From positions 26,606 to 90,605 of the forward strand of contig NZ_BCUS01000009.1 in the NCBI RefSeq assembly GCF_001591345.1: a stretch of 64,000 nucleotides of DNA, given 5' to 3'. This DNA is from Variovorax boronicumulans NBRC 103145 (GTDB taxonomy: Bacteria > Pseudomonadota > Gammaproteobacteria > Burkholderiales > Burkholderiaceae_C). Below are positions 51,285 to 59,988 of the stretch, piece after piece. The position numbers and the translations under genes are program-made. Under the pieces are notes generated by a model. The model was not told the origin of the DNA. It did not search any database and was given only the letters and a program-made list of their open reading frames with translations. The first letter of the stretch is position 1, and each line of letters starts with the position of its first letter.

Positions 51285-52592
51285 ATGCGTGTGATCGTTC
51301 TTGGCGCCGGCCTGCTCGGCGTGACTTCAGCCTACTACCTCCAGCAACTCGGCCACGAGGTGACCGTGATCGACCGGCAGGCCACCCCGGCCGCCGAAAC
51401 CAGCTTCGCCAACGGCGGCCAGATCTCGGTCAGCCATGCCGAACCCTGGGCCAATCCGAGCGCACCGCTGAAGGTGCTGCAATGGCTCGGCAAGGAAGAT
51501 GCGCCGCTGCTCTTTCGCATCCGCGCCGACATGCGCCAGTGGCTCTGGGGCCTGCAGTTCCTGCGCGAATGCACCCCCGCGCGCACCCGCCACAACATCG
51601 AACAGATCGTTCGTCTCGGTACATACAGCCGGGAAATGTTGCAGCAATTGCGTCGAGACACCGGCCTGAACTATGACCAGCGCACGCAAGGCATCCTGCA
51701 CTTCTACACGACGCAAAAAGAATTCGACGGCGCCCTCGCGCCCGCCGAGCAGATGCGTGCCCTGGGCTGCGAGCGGCTGGTCATCTCGGCCGACGAGGCC
51801 ATCAAGATCGAACCCGCCCTCGCCCACATCCGCCCCCAACTCGCCGGCGCCACCTACACCGCCGAAGACGAGTCGGGCGACGCCAACCGCTTCGCGCGCG
51901 AGCTCGTGAAGCTGGCCGAGGCGGCCGGCGTGAAGTTCCTCATGAGCCACACGGTGACCGCGCTGCGCGAAGCCGGCGGCAGCATCGACCACGTCGAGGC
52001 GACCGACAACGAAGGCCGCTTCCAGCGCATCCGCGGCGATGCCTTCGTGCTTGCGATGGGTTCGCTGAGCCCGCTGTACGCCGCGCCGCTGGGCATCCGC
52101 CTGCCGATCTACCCGGCCAAGGGCTACTCGGTGACCCTGCCCGTGAAGGACGCGTCGAAGGCGCACCAGGTCTCGCTGACCGACGACGAATACAAGCTGG
52201 TGTTCTCGCGCTACACCTCCGAATCGGGCGACCGCCTGCGCATCGCCGGCACGGCCGAGCTCAACGGCTACGACCGCGACCTGAACCGCGTGCGCTGCGA
52301 AGCCATCGTGCGGCGCGTCGAAGAGCTCTTCCCCGGCGCCGGCGACACCGAGCGCGCGCAGTTCTGGACCGGCCTGCGCCCGGCCACGCCGAGCAACGTG
52401 CCGCTGATCGGCAAGACCAAGCTGCCGAACCTGTTCCTCAACACCGGCCACGGCACGCTCGGCTGGACGCACGCCTGCGGCTCGGGCAAGTCGATCGCGC
52501 GCATCGTGAGCGGGCTGGCGCCCGAGGTCGATTTCGCGTTCGCCGGCATGCCGGCGCCCGCGCCACGCGCCGTGCAGCCCGCGCTGGGCTGA
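51285..52592 (+). CDS. D-amino-acid dehydrogenase (DadA-like FAD protein)
   Basis: FAD-dependent amino-acid oxidoreductase of 435 residues, DadA-like. The FAD-binding motif VIVLGAGLLGVTSAYYLQQL is at the N-terminus; ETSFANGGQISVSHAEPWAN and LNTGHGTLGWTHACGSGKSI near the end are typical. It oxidises D-amino acids, or possibly glycine, to the keto acid with electrons going to the respiratory chain. ATG 51285 is chosen over the in-frame 51216. Glycine regulation by the riboswitch just upstream suggests use in glycine or D-alanine turnover. Confidence 0.9.
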   Translation: MRVIVLGAGLLGVTSAYYLQQLGHEVTVIDRQATPAAETSFANGGQISVSHAEPWANPSAPLKVLQWLGKEDAPLLFRIRADMRQWLWGLQFLRECTPARTRHNIEQIVRLGTYSREMLQQLRRDTGLNYDQRTQGILHFYTTQKEFDGALAPAEQMRALGCERLVISADEAIKIEPALAHIRPQLAGATYTAEDESGDANRFARELVKLAEAAGVKFLMSHTVTALREAGGSIDHVEATDNEGRFQRIRGDAFVLAMGSLSPLYAAPLGIRLPIYPAKGYSVTLPVKDASKAHQVSLTDDEYKLVFSRYTSESGDRLRIAGTAELNGYDRDLNRVRCEAIVRRVEELFPGAGDTERAQFWTGLRPATPSNVPLIGKTKLPNLFLNTGHGTLGWTHACGSGKSIARIVSGLAPEVDFAFAGMPAPAPRAVQPALG

Positions 52593-52611
52593 CACGACAC
52601 GCGCCCTCGGG

Positions 52612-54027
52612 TTACGCCTTGAACGTGACCCAGGGCTTGAGCCGCACGGCGCAGCGGATGAGCCCCGCGCTTTCCTGCGCCTCGATCACCGCGCCGATCG
52701 GCTTGTAGGCCTGCGGCGCCTCTTCGATGCGGCGCTCCTCGCGCAAGGTCACACACTGCCAGCTGGCATCGGCGTCGCCGGGCGCGGGCCGCATCGCGCG
52801 CACTTCCTGCCGACGCATGCGACGGCCGGCGCCATGGCTGCACGACCACAGCCAGTCTTCATGCCCCAGCCCGGTCGCGAGGTACGAGTGATCGCCCATC
52901 GAGCCGGGAATCAGCGCCAGGTCGCCCGCGTGCGCCGGCGTCGCGCCCTTGCGGTGGATGTTCATGCCATGCTCGCGCAGCACGACGTTGTGCGGCACGT
53001 CGACCACCAGCATCGACGCCGTGGCGCCCAGCAGCTCGGCGAAGTCCTTGCGCACCAGCTCGGCCAGCACGACGCGGTTGGCCCACGCATAGCGCGCGGC
53101 CACGCCCATGGCTTCCAGGTACTCCTGCGCCAGCGGCCCCGCCAGGCCGTACAGCCCGCTCTTCGGATGGCGCAGGCCTTGCGGCCACTCGGCCCGCGCG
53201 CGGTCCATCCTGCGGCCGCCGACATGGAACCCGATGTCGCGCGAGCCGCTGTGGATCATCACGACGACCTCGCCCGCCTTGAGGCCCGCGCGGTAGGCCG
53301 CGTGCCGATCCATCACCTGGTCGACCACCTGCAGCTCGACGAAGTGGTTGCCGCTGCCCGGCGTGCCCAGGCACGGATCGCGGAACACCTCGTGGCGCGC
53401 GCCGGTGTACGCCGGCGGTGCGTGCCGCGACTGCCCGCCGAAGCTCGCCAGGCCGATGCACGCGCCGATCTCGGCCTGCAGTCGGTCGCGGTCGCAGGCG
53501 GCCCAGAGCCCGTCGTTGCGCACGGCGTCGAGGAACGCGGCCGGCCCGTCGTCGAACAGCCCGCGAAACGCCGCCGTGTGCACCGGCACGTCGCGCCCGT
53601 TGTCGAGCAGGCTGCGCGTGAGCCGCGCGAGCAGCTGCGTCTTGTGCGGCGCCACCTGGTCCAGCGTGAGGCCGGTGGTCAGCAGGCGCATGCCGCAGTT
53701 GATGTCGGTGCCGACCGCGGCGGGGATCACGAAGTCGCCATCGGTGGCGACGACGCTGCCCACCGGCGCGACCGAGCCCGGATGAAAGTCCGGCGTCGCG
53801 CAGGCCTTGCACACACCGTGCGCGCCGTCGGGCGAGCGCACGCTGGCGAAGGCCAGCAGCTGGTTCACCGCCTTCTCTTCCAGCGGCAGGCTCTGCGGCA
53901 GAAGCACGGTCGCCTGCGCGGCTTCGTTGCGCAGGTGATAGATGCCGTCGCGGTAATCGACGGCGATGTGGGCGCGCGAAAAGGCGCGCTGGAGTCTCGA
54001 AAAATGACTATTGGTAGGGCTGCCCAT
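52612..54027 (-). CDS. rtcB: RtcB-family RNA ligase
   Basis: RtcB ligase of 471 residues, which joins RNA 2',3'-cyclic phosphate or 3'-phosphate ends to 5'-hydroxyl ends using GTP and manganese. Conserved motifs are PDFHPGSVAPVG, VGTDINCGMRL with the metal-binding Cys, LGTPGSGNHFVELQ, MIHSGSRDIG and the guanylylated His in SCSHGAGRRM. No rtcA, rtcR or archease gene is in the window. The 5' leader has several hairpins. It is convergent with the DadA-like gene with a 19-base gap. Confidence 0.93.
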   Translation of the reverse strand: MGSPTNSHFSRLQRAFSRAHIAVDYRDGIYHLRNEAAQATVLLPQSLPLEEKAVNQLLAFASVRSPDGAHGVCKACATPDFHPGSVAPVGSVVATDGDFVIPAAVGTDINCGMRLLTTGLTLDQVAPHKTQLLARLTRSLLDNGRDVPVHTAAFRGLFDDGPAAFLDAVRNDGLWAACDRDRLQAEIGACIGLASFGGQSRHAPPAYTGARHEVFRDPCLGTPGSGNHFVELQVVDQVMDRHAAYRAGLKAGEVVVMIHSGSRDIGFHVGGRRMDRARAEWPQGLRHPKSGLYGLAGPLAQEYLEAMGVAARYAWANRVVLAELVRKDFAELLGATASMLVVDVPHNVVLREHGMNIHRKGATPAHAGDLALIPGSMGDHSYLATGLGHEDWLWSCSHGAGRRMRRQEVRAMRPAPGDADASWQCVTLREERRIEEAPQAYKPIGAVIEAQESAGLIRCAVRLKPWVTFKA

Positions 54028-54045
54028 GGCTGCAATTCCATTCGG

Positions 54046-54161
54046 GGAAACCGTGTCGGTTTCCGGGCCCCGTCACGTCGCGTGGCGGGGCGAAAGAGAT
54101 CGACCGCGTGCCTCGGGGCGCGCGGATCACTCTTTCTTGCAGCAGCAGAGATTCAAGAAAG
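54046..54161 (-). promoter_or_regulatory. three inverted repeats in the rtcB leader
   Basis: GGAAACCG-TGT-CGGTTTCC at 54046-54064 is a perfect 8-bp stem. GCCCCG plus CACG (54067-54077) pairs with CGTG and CGGGGC (54081-54091), giving 10 bp with one mismatch. CTTTCTTG (54132-54139) pairs with CAAGAAAG (54154-54161). All lie within 135 bases of the rtcB start at 54027. Confidence 0.5.
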
Positions 54162-54241
54162 CGGGCGGATTCTAGCGATGCGAAGCGCCTGCGAACACAG
54201 GGCGCAGGCGCGCGCATCGTTTTTTCCCGTCAGTCAGCCAG

Positions 54242-55522
54242 TCAGTCCGGCGCGGTGAACACCGTCAGCACGCCGGTGTAGCCGTACAGGTGATGGCGTG
54301 CGATCTCGCCGGCGGCGAAGAAGCCGACCAGCGGCACGTCGCCCAGCGCATGCCGCACGATCTGCAGTTCGGCGCCCGGCGCACCGAAGTGCGGGCCGCC
54401 GCGCCCCGAGCAGCTCACGTACACCGCGCCCGCGATGCGCCGCGCCGGATGCGGTGCGGCCTCGGCCTCGCCGGCCGCCACGGCGCGCGCGGTGGCCAGC
54501 GTCTGTTCTTCGGGCTCGAGTTCTTCGCGGATCTCGGCGCAGATGCGCATCAGGTCGGCGCGTGCTGCCTGCGCGTTGCGGCGGCAGAAACTCAGCCGCA
54601 TGCCGGCCTCGGCGTTGTCGGCAATGGCGATGCCGCGCCGCGTCGGATCAAGGCCGATGATGTGGCGCACCAGCACGTCGGCGCCCAGGTCGCCGGTGCG
54701 GCGGATGCCGTCGCTGCCCGCGTCGGCCAGGCCGACCAGCGTGTTGCGCACGGCGTCGATGGCCTCCTGCGGCCGGTCGAGCGACACCTGCAGGTCGGCC
54801 AGCAGCACGTCGAGCGCCGGCTCGCCGTCGAGCGACAGCAGCAGGTTGCCGTCGGCCTCGGTGATCTCGCGCTCGCGCGCGCCGCCCGTGCGCAGCGGCT
54901 GGCAGCCTTGCGTGACGCGCGACACCAGCCGCACGCCCTCGCCGAACACCACGCCCGACAAGCCGCCCGAGAACACGCCGCCCGCCGCGCCGTGGCCGCG
55001 GATGTTGCCGTTGCCGCCGACCGCGAACTGCAGCGCCCCGCCGCGGCCGGACGAGAGCCCGCCGAACAGGTAGCCGGTGTCGGTGCGCCCCGCCATCTCG
55101 CCGATGAGCTCACCCAGGTCGGGCGTGGCGGGGTCGGCGTGCACGAGCGCGGTGTGCGCCTCGAAGCCGCTCATTTCGGAGCTGCCCAGCGGCGCCACGC
55201 CGGAGAACACGCGGTACTGGTCGCTGGACAGCGCGCACAGCATCAGGCTCAGGCCGGGCTCGTCGAAGTACTCGGCGTTGTTGGCCGACACGCCGATGCC
55301 GACGGTGCCCGACCAGTCGGTGACCTCGGGCAGTTCGGCACTCAGGTGATCGAGGATCTCCTGCGCCTCGGCCGCGTAGTGGTCGGTGATGTAGAGCAGC
55401 CCGAGCGTCGGGTTCGACGCGTAGTCGGGCAGCGCCATCTGCGCGCGCAACTGGGCCAGCACGAGGCCGGCGGCCATGCGCCATTGCGGGTGGGTGGCAT
55501 GGCCGGTGGGAAACAGTTTCAT
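54242..55522 (-). CDS. FIST-domain protein
   Basis: Protein of 426 residues with an N-terminal FIST_N domain (about 25-210, LGLLYITDHYAAEAQEILDH) and a C-terminal FIST_C domain (about 260-420, ending FFAAGEIARHHLYGYTGVLT). A motif GGLSSGRGGALQFAVGGNG and VSCSGRGGPHFGAPGAELQI are typical. The family is thought to bind small ligands such as amino acids in signalling proteins, but here no HAMP, GGDEF or kinase domain is attached. It follows the phaM-like gene by 46 bases. Confidence 0.88.
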   Translation of the reverse strand: MKLFPTGHATHPQWRMAAGLVLAQLRAQMALPDYASNPTLGLLYITDHYAAEAQEILDHLSAELPEVTDWSGTVGIGVSANNAEYFDEPGLSLMLCALSSDQYRVFSGVAPLGSSEMSGFEAHTALVHADPATPDLGELIGEMAGRTDTGYLFGGLSSGRGGALQFAVGGNGNIRGHGAAGGVFSGGLSGVVFGEGVRLVSRVTQGCQPLRTGGAREREITEADGNLLLSLDGEPALDVLLADLQVSLDRPQEAIDAVRNTLVGLADAGSDGIRRTGDLGADVLVRHIIGLDPTRRGIAIADNAEAGMRLSFCRRNAQAARADLMRICAEIREELEPEEQTLATARAVAAGEAEAAPHPARRIAGAVYVSCSGRGGPHFGAPGAELQIVRHALGDVPLVGFFAAGEIARHHLYGYTGVLTVFTAPD

Positions 55523-55568
55523 GGTGCGTACCGACCCGTGCGTCGTCTGGAAAGGTGTCTGTAAGACG

Positions 55569-56360
55569 TCAGCGCCGGCCGGAGGTTCGCTTGCGCGCGG
55601 CGGTGGACGTGGTTTTCTTGCGCGCGGCGGGTGCCGGCGCGGCTTTCTTGGCGGCGGCTTTCTTCGCCGCGGTCTTGGCGGCCGGCTTGCGCGCCGCCGT
55701 CGCCTTGCCGATGACCTGCCCCACGGCGTCGGCCAGCGGCTGCGCCATGGCCGGCACCTTGAGCTGCGCCGCGTCCTGCAGCGCCGTGCTCGCGATCTGC
55801 TGGAACTGCTCGGTGAGCGAGCCCCACCATTGCATCGGGTCGACCACGCCGGCGGCGCCGTTGGACGAGGCGGGCTTGGCGCGCGACGTCTTCTTCGGCG
55901 CCGGGGCTTCCTCTTCTTCCGCTTCTTCCTCGGCCTCGTCGAACTCTTCTTCCTCTTCCTCGACGGGCTCCGGTTCGGGCCGCGGTGCGGGGGCAGGGGC
56001 AGGGGCCGGTGCAGGCGCTGGCGCCATGACCGCGGCCTGCTTGGTGAACGCACTGGCGATGTCTTCCATCCGCACGTTCATGCCGCGCAGGGTCGACAGC
56101 GTCATCTTCTGCACCTCGAGCGCCTGGATGGTCGCCTTGAGCGCATGGCCGTTCTGTTCGAGCCAGTACTGGACGGTCTTGAGTTCCTGGATGCGCTTGT
56201 CGACCTCTTCGACGCTCATGGTGGGCGCGACCCAACTCGCGAGGCTGGGGATGCCGGGCACCGACCCGGAGCCCGCGGCGGCACCGCCGGCGAGGTTCTT
56301 CAGGAAGTCGAATCCGGGGACGAACTGGCTGAAGTCGAAGGGTTTGCTGGCGTTGCTCAT
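55569..56360 (-). CDS. phaM: PhaM-type polyhydroxyalkanoate granule regulatory protein
   Basis: Protein of 263 residues with the PhaM layout. The N-terminal part (about 1-110) contains SVEEVDKRIQELKTVQYWLE and ALEVQKMTLSTLRGMNVR, the region that contacts PHA synthase. The middle is a Pro-Ala run (112-130) followed by an acidic Glu-rich run, and the tail is Lys/Ala-rich (AAKKAAAKKAAPAPA), resembling histone H1. PhaM links PHB granules to the nucleoid and activates PhaC in Cupriavidus. No phaC is in the window. The low-complexity centre is likely disordered. Confidence 0.88.
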   Translation of the reverse strand: MSNASKPFDFSQFVPGFDFLKNLAGGAAAGSGSVPGIPSLASWVAPTMSVEEVDKRIQELKTVQYWLEQNGHALKATIQALEVQKMTLSTLRGMNVRMEDIASAFTKQAAVMAPAPAPAPAPAPAPRPEPEPVEEEEEEFDEAEEEAEEEEAPAPKKTSRAKPASSNGAAGVVDPMQWWGSLTEQFQQIASTALQDAAQLKVPAMAQPLADAVGQVIGKATAARKPAAKTAAKKAAAKKAAPAPAARKKTTSTAARKRTSGRR

Positions 56361-56424
56361 GCGGGAGGTCTCCTGGCTGGGTTTTCTTGTGTTGCCAGCT
56401 TACTCCAAGCCCCTTGCAAGCGAA

Positions 56425-57861
56425 TCAGAGCTCGTCCCTGACCCGGCTGAAAACCTTCCAGAAATTCGCGTCCTGCGAGGTCGCGAAGTTGATCCGCATC
56501 ATCGTGCTCGGCGGGCGGCGCGCATGGAACAGCGAGCCCGGCGCCAGCAGGTAGCCCTGGTCGAGCATGCGTTGCGTGAGCGCGTCGGTGTCCACGCCCG
56601 TGTCGACCCAGCCGAACAGCCCGGCCGGCTCCGAGGCGAAGGTGCAGCCGTGCGACATGGCGAGCTTCACCGCGCGGCCGCGCGCGCCGTCCAGGCGGAT
56701 GCGCACGCGCTCCGAATGACGGCGCAGCTGGCCCTGATCGATGCACCACGACAGCGCCCGCTCGAACAGCGTGGGCGAGGTCAGCGTGGCCAGCAGCTTG
56801 GTCTCGAGCAGCCGCTCTTTCAGCGCGGGCGAAGCGGCCAGGAAGCCGATGCGCCAGTTGGGCGCCAGGATCTTCGCGAAGCCGCTGACGTAGATGGTGC
56901 GCTGCAGCCCGTCGAGCGCGCTCAGGCGCGTGGCGTGCTCCGGCGCGAGGTGGCTGTAGGTGTCGTCCTCGACGATGTGGAAGTCGTGTTCGTTGGCCAG
57001 CTTGAGCACGCGGTGCGCGCTGCCCGGCGTGAGGCTGTAGCCAGTCGGGTTGTGCAGCACGCTCACGCTGACGAAGAGCTTGGGGCTGTGCAGCTTGCAA
57101 TACTGCGCCATCACGTCCAGGTCGGGCCCGTCGGCGCGGCGCGGCACGGGCAGGATGCGCATGCCCAGCGCTTCGAGCCGCGCGAACTCCAGCGCCCAGC
57201 CGGGTTCCTCGACCATCACCGGATCGCCCGCGCGCAACAGCGTGCGGCTCACGATGTCCAGCGCGTGCGTGGCGCCGATGGTGGTCACGATCTGGTCCGG
57301 CCCGGCCGGCACGTTGATGCGCACCAGCTTCTGCGACAGGCTGCGGCGCAGCGCGAGGTCGCCCGAGGGCTCGCCGTACTGCAGCGACAGTTCCTGCAGC
57401 GCCGACGTGGTCGTCACGCGGCGCACCGCGGTCGCCAGGAAGGTCGAGGCCATCCAGTCGGGCGGAAACACGCCCATGCCCGGCTGCGGCTTGTCGCTCG
57501 GGCGGTGGAACATGCTGCGGATCAGCGAGCTGGCGTCGGCCGGCACGCGCGAGGCCATCATCGGCAGCACCACGGGCACGGCATGCGCCGGGTTGCGCGA
57601 GCTCTCGGGCGCCGGCGCCGCGTCGCGCACGTAGAAGCCGCGCTGGCGGCGCGCCTCGACCAGCCCTTGCGCGAGCAGCTGGTCGTACGCGGCGACCACG
57701 GTGTACGGGCTCACGCCCTGCTGGCGCGCGCACTCGCGCACCGAGGGCAGGCGCGCGCCGGGTGCCAGCAGCCGGTTGCGGATGCGCTCGGCGAGGCGGT
57801 CGGCCAGCTGCCCGGTCAGGGACTGGGTGGAGGTTCGGGTCAGCATCGGGTCGGACTGCAT
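56425..57861 (-). CDS. MocR-type regulator (GntR HTH plus aminotransferase domain)
   Basis: MocR/PdxR-type regulator of 478 residues. The GntR helix-turn-helix is at about 10-80 (REC ARQQGVSPYTVVAAYDQL without the gap). It is followed by a full aminotransferase fold (about 115-475), with the PLP Lys in YVSGFAKILAPNWRIGFL. Such proteins sense PLP or an amine and often regulate a divergent transporter gene. It is divergent from the LysE gene with 115 bases between, in which two direct repeats lie. Confidence 0.92.
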   Translation of the reverse strand: MQSDPMLTRTSTQSLTGQLADRLAERIRNRLLAPGARLPSVRECARQQGVSPYTVVAAYDQLLAQGLVEARRQRGFYVRDAAPAPESSRNPAHAVPVVLPMMASRVPADASSLIRSMFHRPSDKPQPGMGVFPPDWMASTFLATAVRRVTTTSALQELSLQYGEPSGDLALRRSLSQKLVRINVPAGPDQIVTTIGATHALDIVSRTLLRAGDPVMVEEPGWALEFARLEALGMRILPVPRRADGPDLDVMAQYCKLHSPKLFVSVSVLHNPTGYSLTPGSAHRVLKLANEHDFHIVEDDTYSHLAPEHATRLSALDGLQRTIYVSGFAKILAPNWRIGFLAASPALKERLLETKLLATLTSPTLFERALSWCIDQGQLRRHSERVRIRLDGARGRAVKLAMSHGCTFASEPAGLFGWVDTGVDTDALTQRMLDQGYLLAPGSLFHARRPPSTMMRINFATSQDANFWKVFSRVRDEL

Positions 57862-57922
57862 CGCACAGAGAGCAAGAAAAGGGCGGCGTGTGTCGAAGGA
57901 ATGACCAATACAGATTTCAGAT

Positions 57923-57954
57923 TTGTTCGATCATCTGTACTGGAACTGTAATGG
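57923..57954 (+). promoter_or_regulatory. direct repeats CTGTACTGG / CTGTAATGG over the LysE promoter
   Basis: CTGTACTGG (57935-57943) and CTGTAATGG (57946-57954) repeat at an 11-base spacing, one DNA turn. The second overlaps a -10-like TGTAAT (57947-57952), with a -35-like TTGTTC 18 bases upstream (57923-57928). This is the likely binding site of the MocR regulator, since relatives such as GabR bind paired direct repeats. Confidence 0.6.
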
Positions 57955-57976
57955 TCCAAAGTTTAGAGTCTGTGAC

Positions 57977-58576
57977 ATGAACTGGCAAGAATTCACCGCG
58001 CTGCTGGTGCTGGCCACGGCGATGAGCTTCTCGCCCGGCCCCAACACCACGCTCTCCACCGCCCTGGCGGCCAACGGCGGCCTGCCGCGCGCCATGCGCT
58101 TCGTGGTCGCGGTGCCGGTGGGCTGGACCTTGCTGCTGGCCATCTGCGCGGCCGGCCTCGGCGCGCTGGTGGTGGCCATGCCACCGCTGCGCCTGGCGAT
58201 CAAGGGCCTGGGCATCGCCTACCTGCTGTGGCTGGCCTACAAGCTCAGCGGCAGCGCCCAGCTCGGCAAGGCCGACAGCGCCCGCCTCTCGGTCGGCTTC
58301 GGGCAGGGCGTGATGCTGCAGTTCGTGAACATCAAGGCCTGGCTGCTGGCGCTCACGCTGGTGGCGGGCTGGATCGCCGGCCAACCCGACGCGCTCGCGC
58401 GCTTCGCCATCGTCGCGCCCGTGATGCTGACCTACGCCTTCACCAGCAACTTCGCCTATGCGCTGGTCGGCGCACTGCTGCGCGAGTGGCTGGCCAAAGG
58501 CACGCGCCTGCTGTGGTTCAACCGCGCGATGGGCCTGATCCTCGTGCTCACGGCCTGGTGGATGGTGGGCGTATGA
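57977..58576 (+). CDS. LysE/RhtB-family amino-acid exporter
   Basis: Membrane exporter of 199 residues with about six helices. The LysE start pattern is EFTALLVLATAMSFSPGPNT. Later FVNIKAWLLALTLVAGWIAG marks the family. It exports an amino acid or derivative. ATG 57977 is favoured over 57923, which lies in the promoter repeats. It is the first gene of the plus-strand unit and is likely controlled by the divergent MocR gene. Its stop overlaps the next start (ATGA). Confidence 0.92.
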   Translation: MNWQEFTALLVLATAMSFSPGPNTTLSTALAANGGLPRAMRFVVAVPVGWTLLLAICAAGLGALVVAMPPLRLAIKGLGIAYLLWLAYKLSGSAQLGKADSARLSVGFGQGVMLQFVNIKAWLLALTLVAGWIAGQPDALARFAIVAPVMLTYAFTSNFAYALVGALLREWLAKGTRLLWFNRAMGLILVLTAWWMVGV

Positions 58577-59520
58577 AGCTCGCCCTCAAGGACGAAACGC
58601 TGGGCATGTGGCTCGGGGTGGTCGGCGTGGCGCTGTTCGCCATCACGCTGCCGATGACGCGGCTGGCCACGGGCACGCAAGAGGCGCCGCAGCTGTCGCC
58701 GTGGTTCGTCACGCTCGGGCGCGCGGCGCTGGCGGGCGTGCTGTCGGCCATCTTTTTGCTGGTCACGCGCTCGCCGCGCCCGGCAGCGCACCAGTGGAAG
58801 CCGCTGGGCATGGCGGTGCTGGGCAACTGCATCGGCTTTCCGCTGCTGCTGGCCTTTGCGCTGCGCGTGGTCACGGCCAGCCACGCGGCGGTGGTGACGG
58901 CGCTGCTGCCGCTGGTCACGGCCGCGGTCGCGGCCTGGGTGCTGCACCAGCGCGCGCGGCTGGGCTTCTGGCTCTGCGCCATCGCGGGCAGCCTGCTGGT
59001 GGTGGTGTTCTCGGTGCTGCGCGCGCAGCAGAGCGGCCACGGCTTCGGTTTCGAATGGGCCGACCTGCTGCTGGTCGGCGCGGTCGTCGCGGCCTCGGTC
59101 GGCTACATCTACGGCGCGCAGGTCACGCCGTCGCTGGGCGCCGAGCGCGTGATCTGCTGGGTCTGCGTGATGGCGCTGCCCGTGACGCTGCCCGCCACCA
59201 TCGCCCTGTGGCCGCAGCAGCCCGTGGCCGCCTCGGCCTGGATCGGCTTCACCTACGTGGGCATGTTCTCGATGTGGATCGGCTTCTTCGCCTGGTACCG
59301 CGGCCTGGCCCTGGGCGGCGCGCTGCGCGTGAGCCAGACGCAGCTGCTGCAGCCCTTCCTGTCGATCCTCGCGTCGATCCCGCTACTGGGCGAACCGCTC
59401 GACCTGGTGACGCTGGGCTTCGCCGCCGCCGTGGTCGCCACGGTGGTCGCGGGCAAGCGGCTGTCGCAACCGGCGGCGCCTGCCGTTCCACGCGGCGCCG
59501 AGCCGCAGGCCAGGAGCTGA
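58573..59520 (+). CDS. EamA/DMT-family transporter
   Basis: Ten-helix EamA-type transporter of 315 residues. The two repeats include FAITLPMTRLATGTQEAPQL and FTYVGMFSMWIGFFAWYRGL. It overlaps the LysE gene by 4 bases, so the two exporters are translationally coupled. RVSQTQLLQPFLSILASIPL is a typical C-terminal helix pair. The substrate is unknown; export of the same class of compound as the LysE protein is a guess from the arrangement. Confidence 0.9.
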   Translation: MKLALKDETLGMWLGVVGVALFAITLPMTRLATGTQEAPQLSPWFVTLGRAALAGVLSAIFLLVTRSPRPAAHQWKPLGMAVLGNCIGFPLLLAFALRVVTASHAAVVTALLPLVTAAVAAWVLHQRARLGFWLCAIAGSLLVVVFSVLRAQQSGHGFGFEWADLLLVGAVVAASVGYIYGAQVTPSLGAERVICWVCVMALPVTLPATIALWPQQPVAASAWIGFTYVGMFSMWIGFFAWYRGLALGGALRVSQTQLLQPFLSILASIPLLGEPLDLVTLGFAAAVVATVVAGKRLSQPAAPAVPRGAEPQARS

Positions 59521-59525
59521 CCACC

Positions 59526-59939
59526 ATGACGCTGTTCAGCCATGTCACCGTCGGCTGCACCGACCTGCCGCGCGCCGCCGCCTTCTACGACGCGGTGCTG
59601 GCCCCGCTCGGCCTGATCCGCCGCCCCGTGACGCCCGACGGCGGCCCCGATGCCGCCTGCTGGATCGCTCCGGGCCAGACGCTCCCGCGCTTTTACGTGT
59701 ACATCCCGCTGGACGGCGAACCCGCCAGCGCCGGCAACGGCAGCATGGTCGCGTTCTGCGCGCCCTCGCCGCAGGCCGTTCATGCCGCCCACGAGGCGGC
59801 CCTGCGCCACGGTGGCCGCGACGAAGGCGCGCCCGGGCCCCGCCCCCGCTACGGGCAGGGCTATTACGGCGCCTACCTGCGCGACCCGGACGGCAACAAA
59901 ATCCATGTCGTGCACCGTGGCGACATCCCGCCATCCTGA
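59526..59939 (+). CDS. VOC/glyoxalase-family protein
   Basis: Small vicinal-oxygen-chelate protein of 137 residues. The pattern is SHVTVGCTDLPRAAAFYDAV, with the metal-side Glu/His positions split between the two halves and a late YLRDPDGNKIHVVHRG. It may act on a reactive aldehyde or thiol adduct, or bind a small compound. It starts 5 bases after the EamA gene. Confidence 0.9.
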   Translation: MTLFSHVTVGCTDLPRAAAFYDAVLAPLGLIRRPVTPDGGPDAACWIAPGQTLPRFYVYIPLDGEPASAGNGSMVAFCAPSPQAVHAAHEAALRHGGRDEGAPGPRPRYGQGYYGAYLRDPDGNKIHVVHRGDIPPS

Positions 59940-59988
59940 CGACACACTCAGACTCACCTCTCATTCGCCAGAAAGAAGAAAGCCTCCC

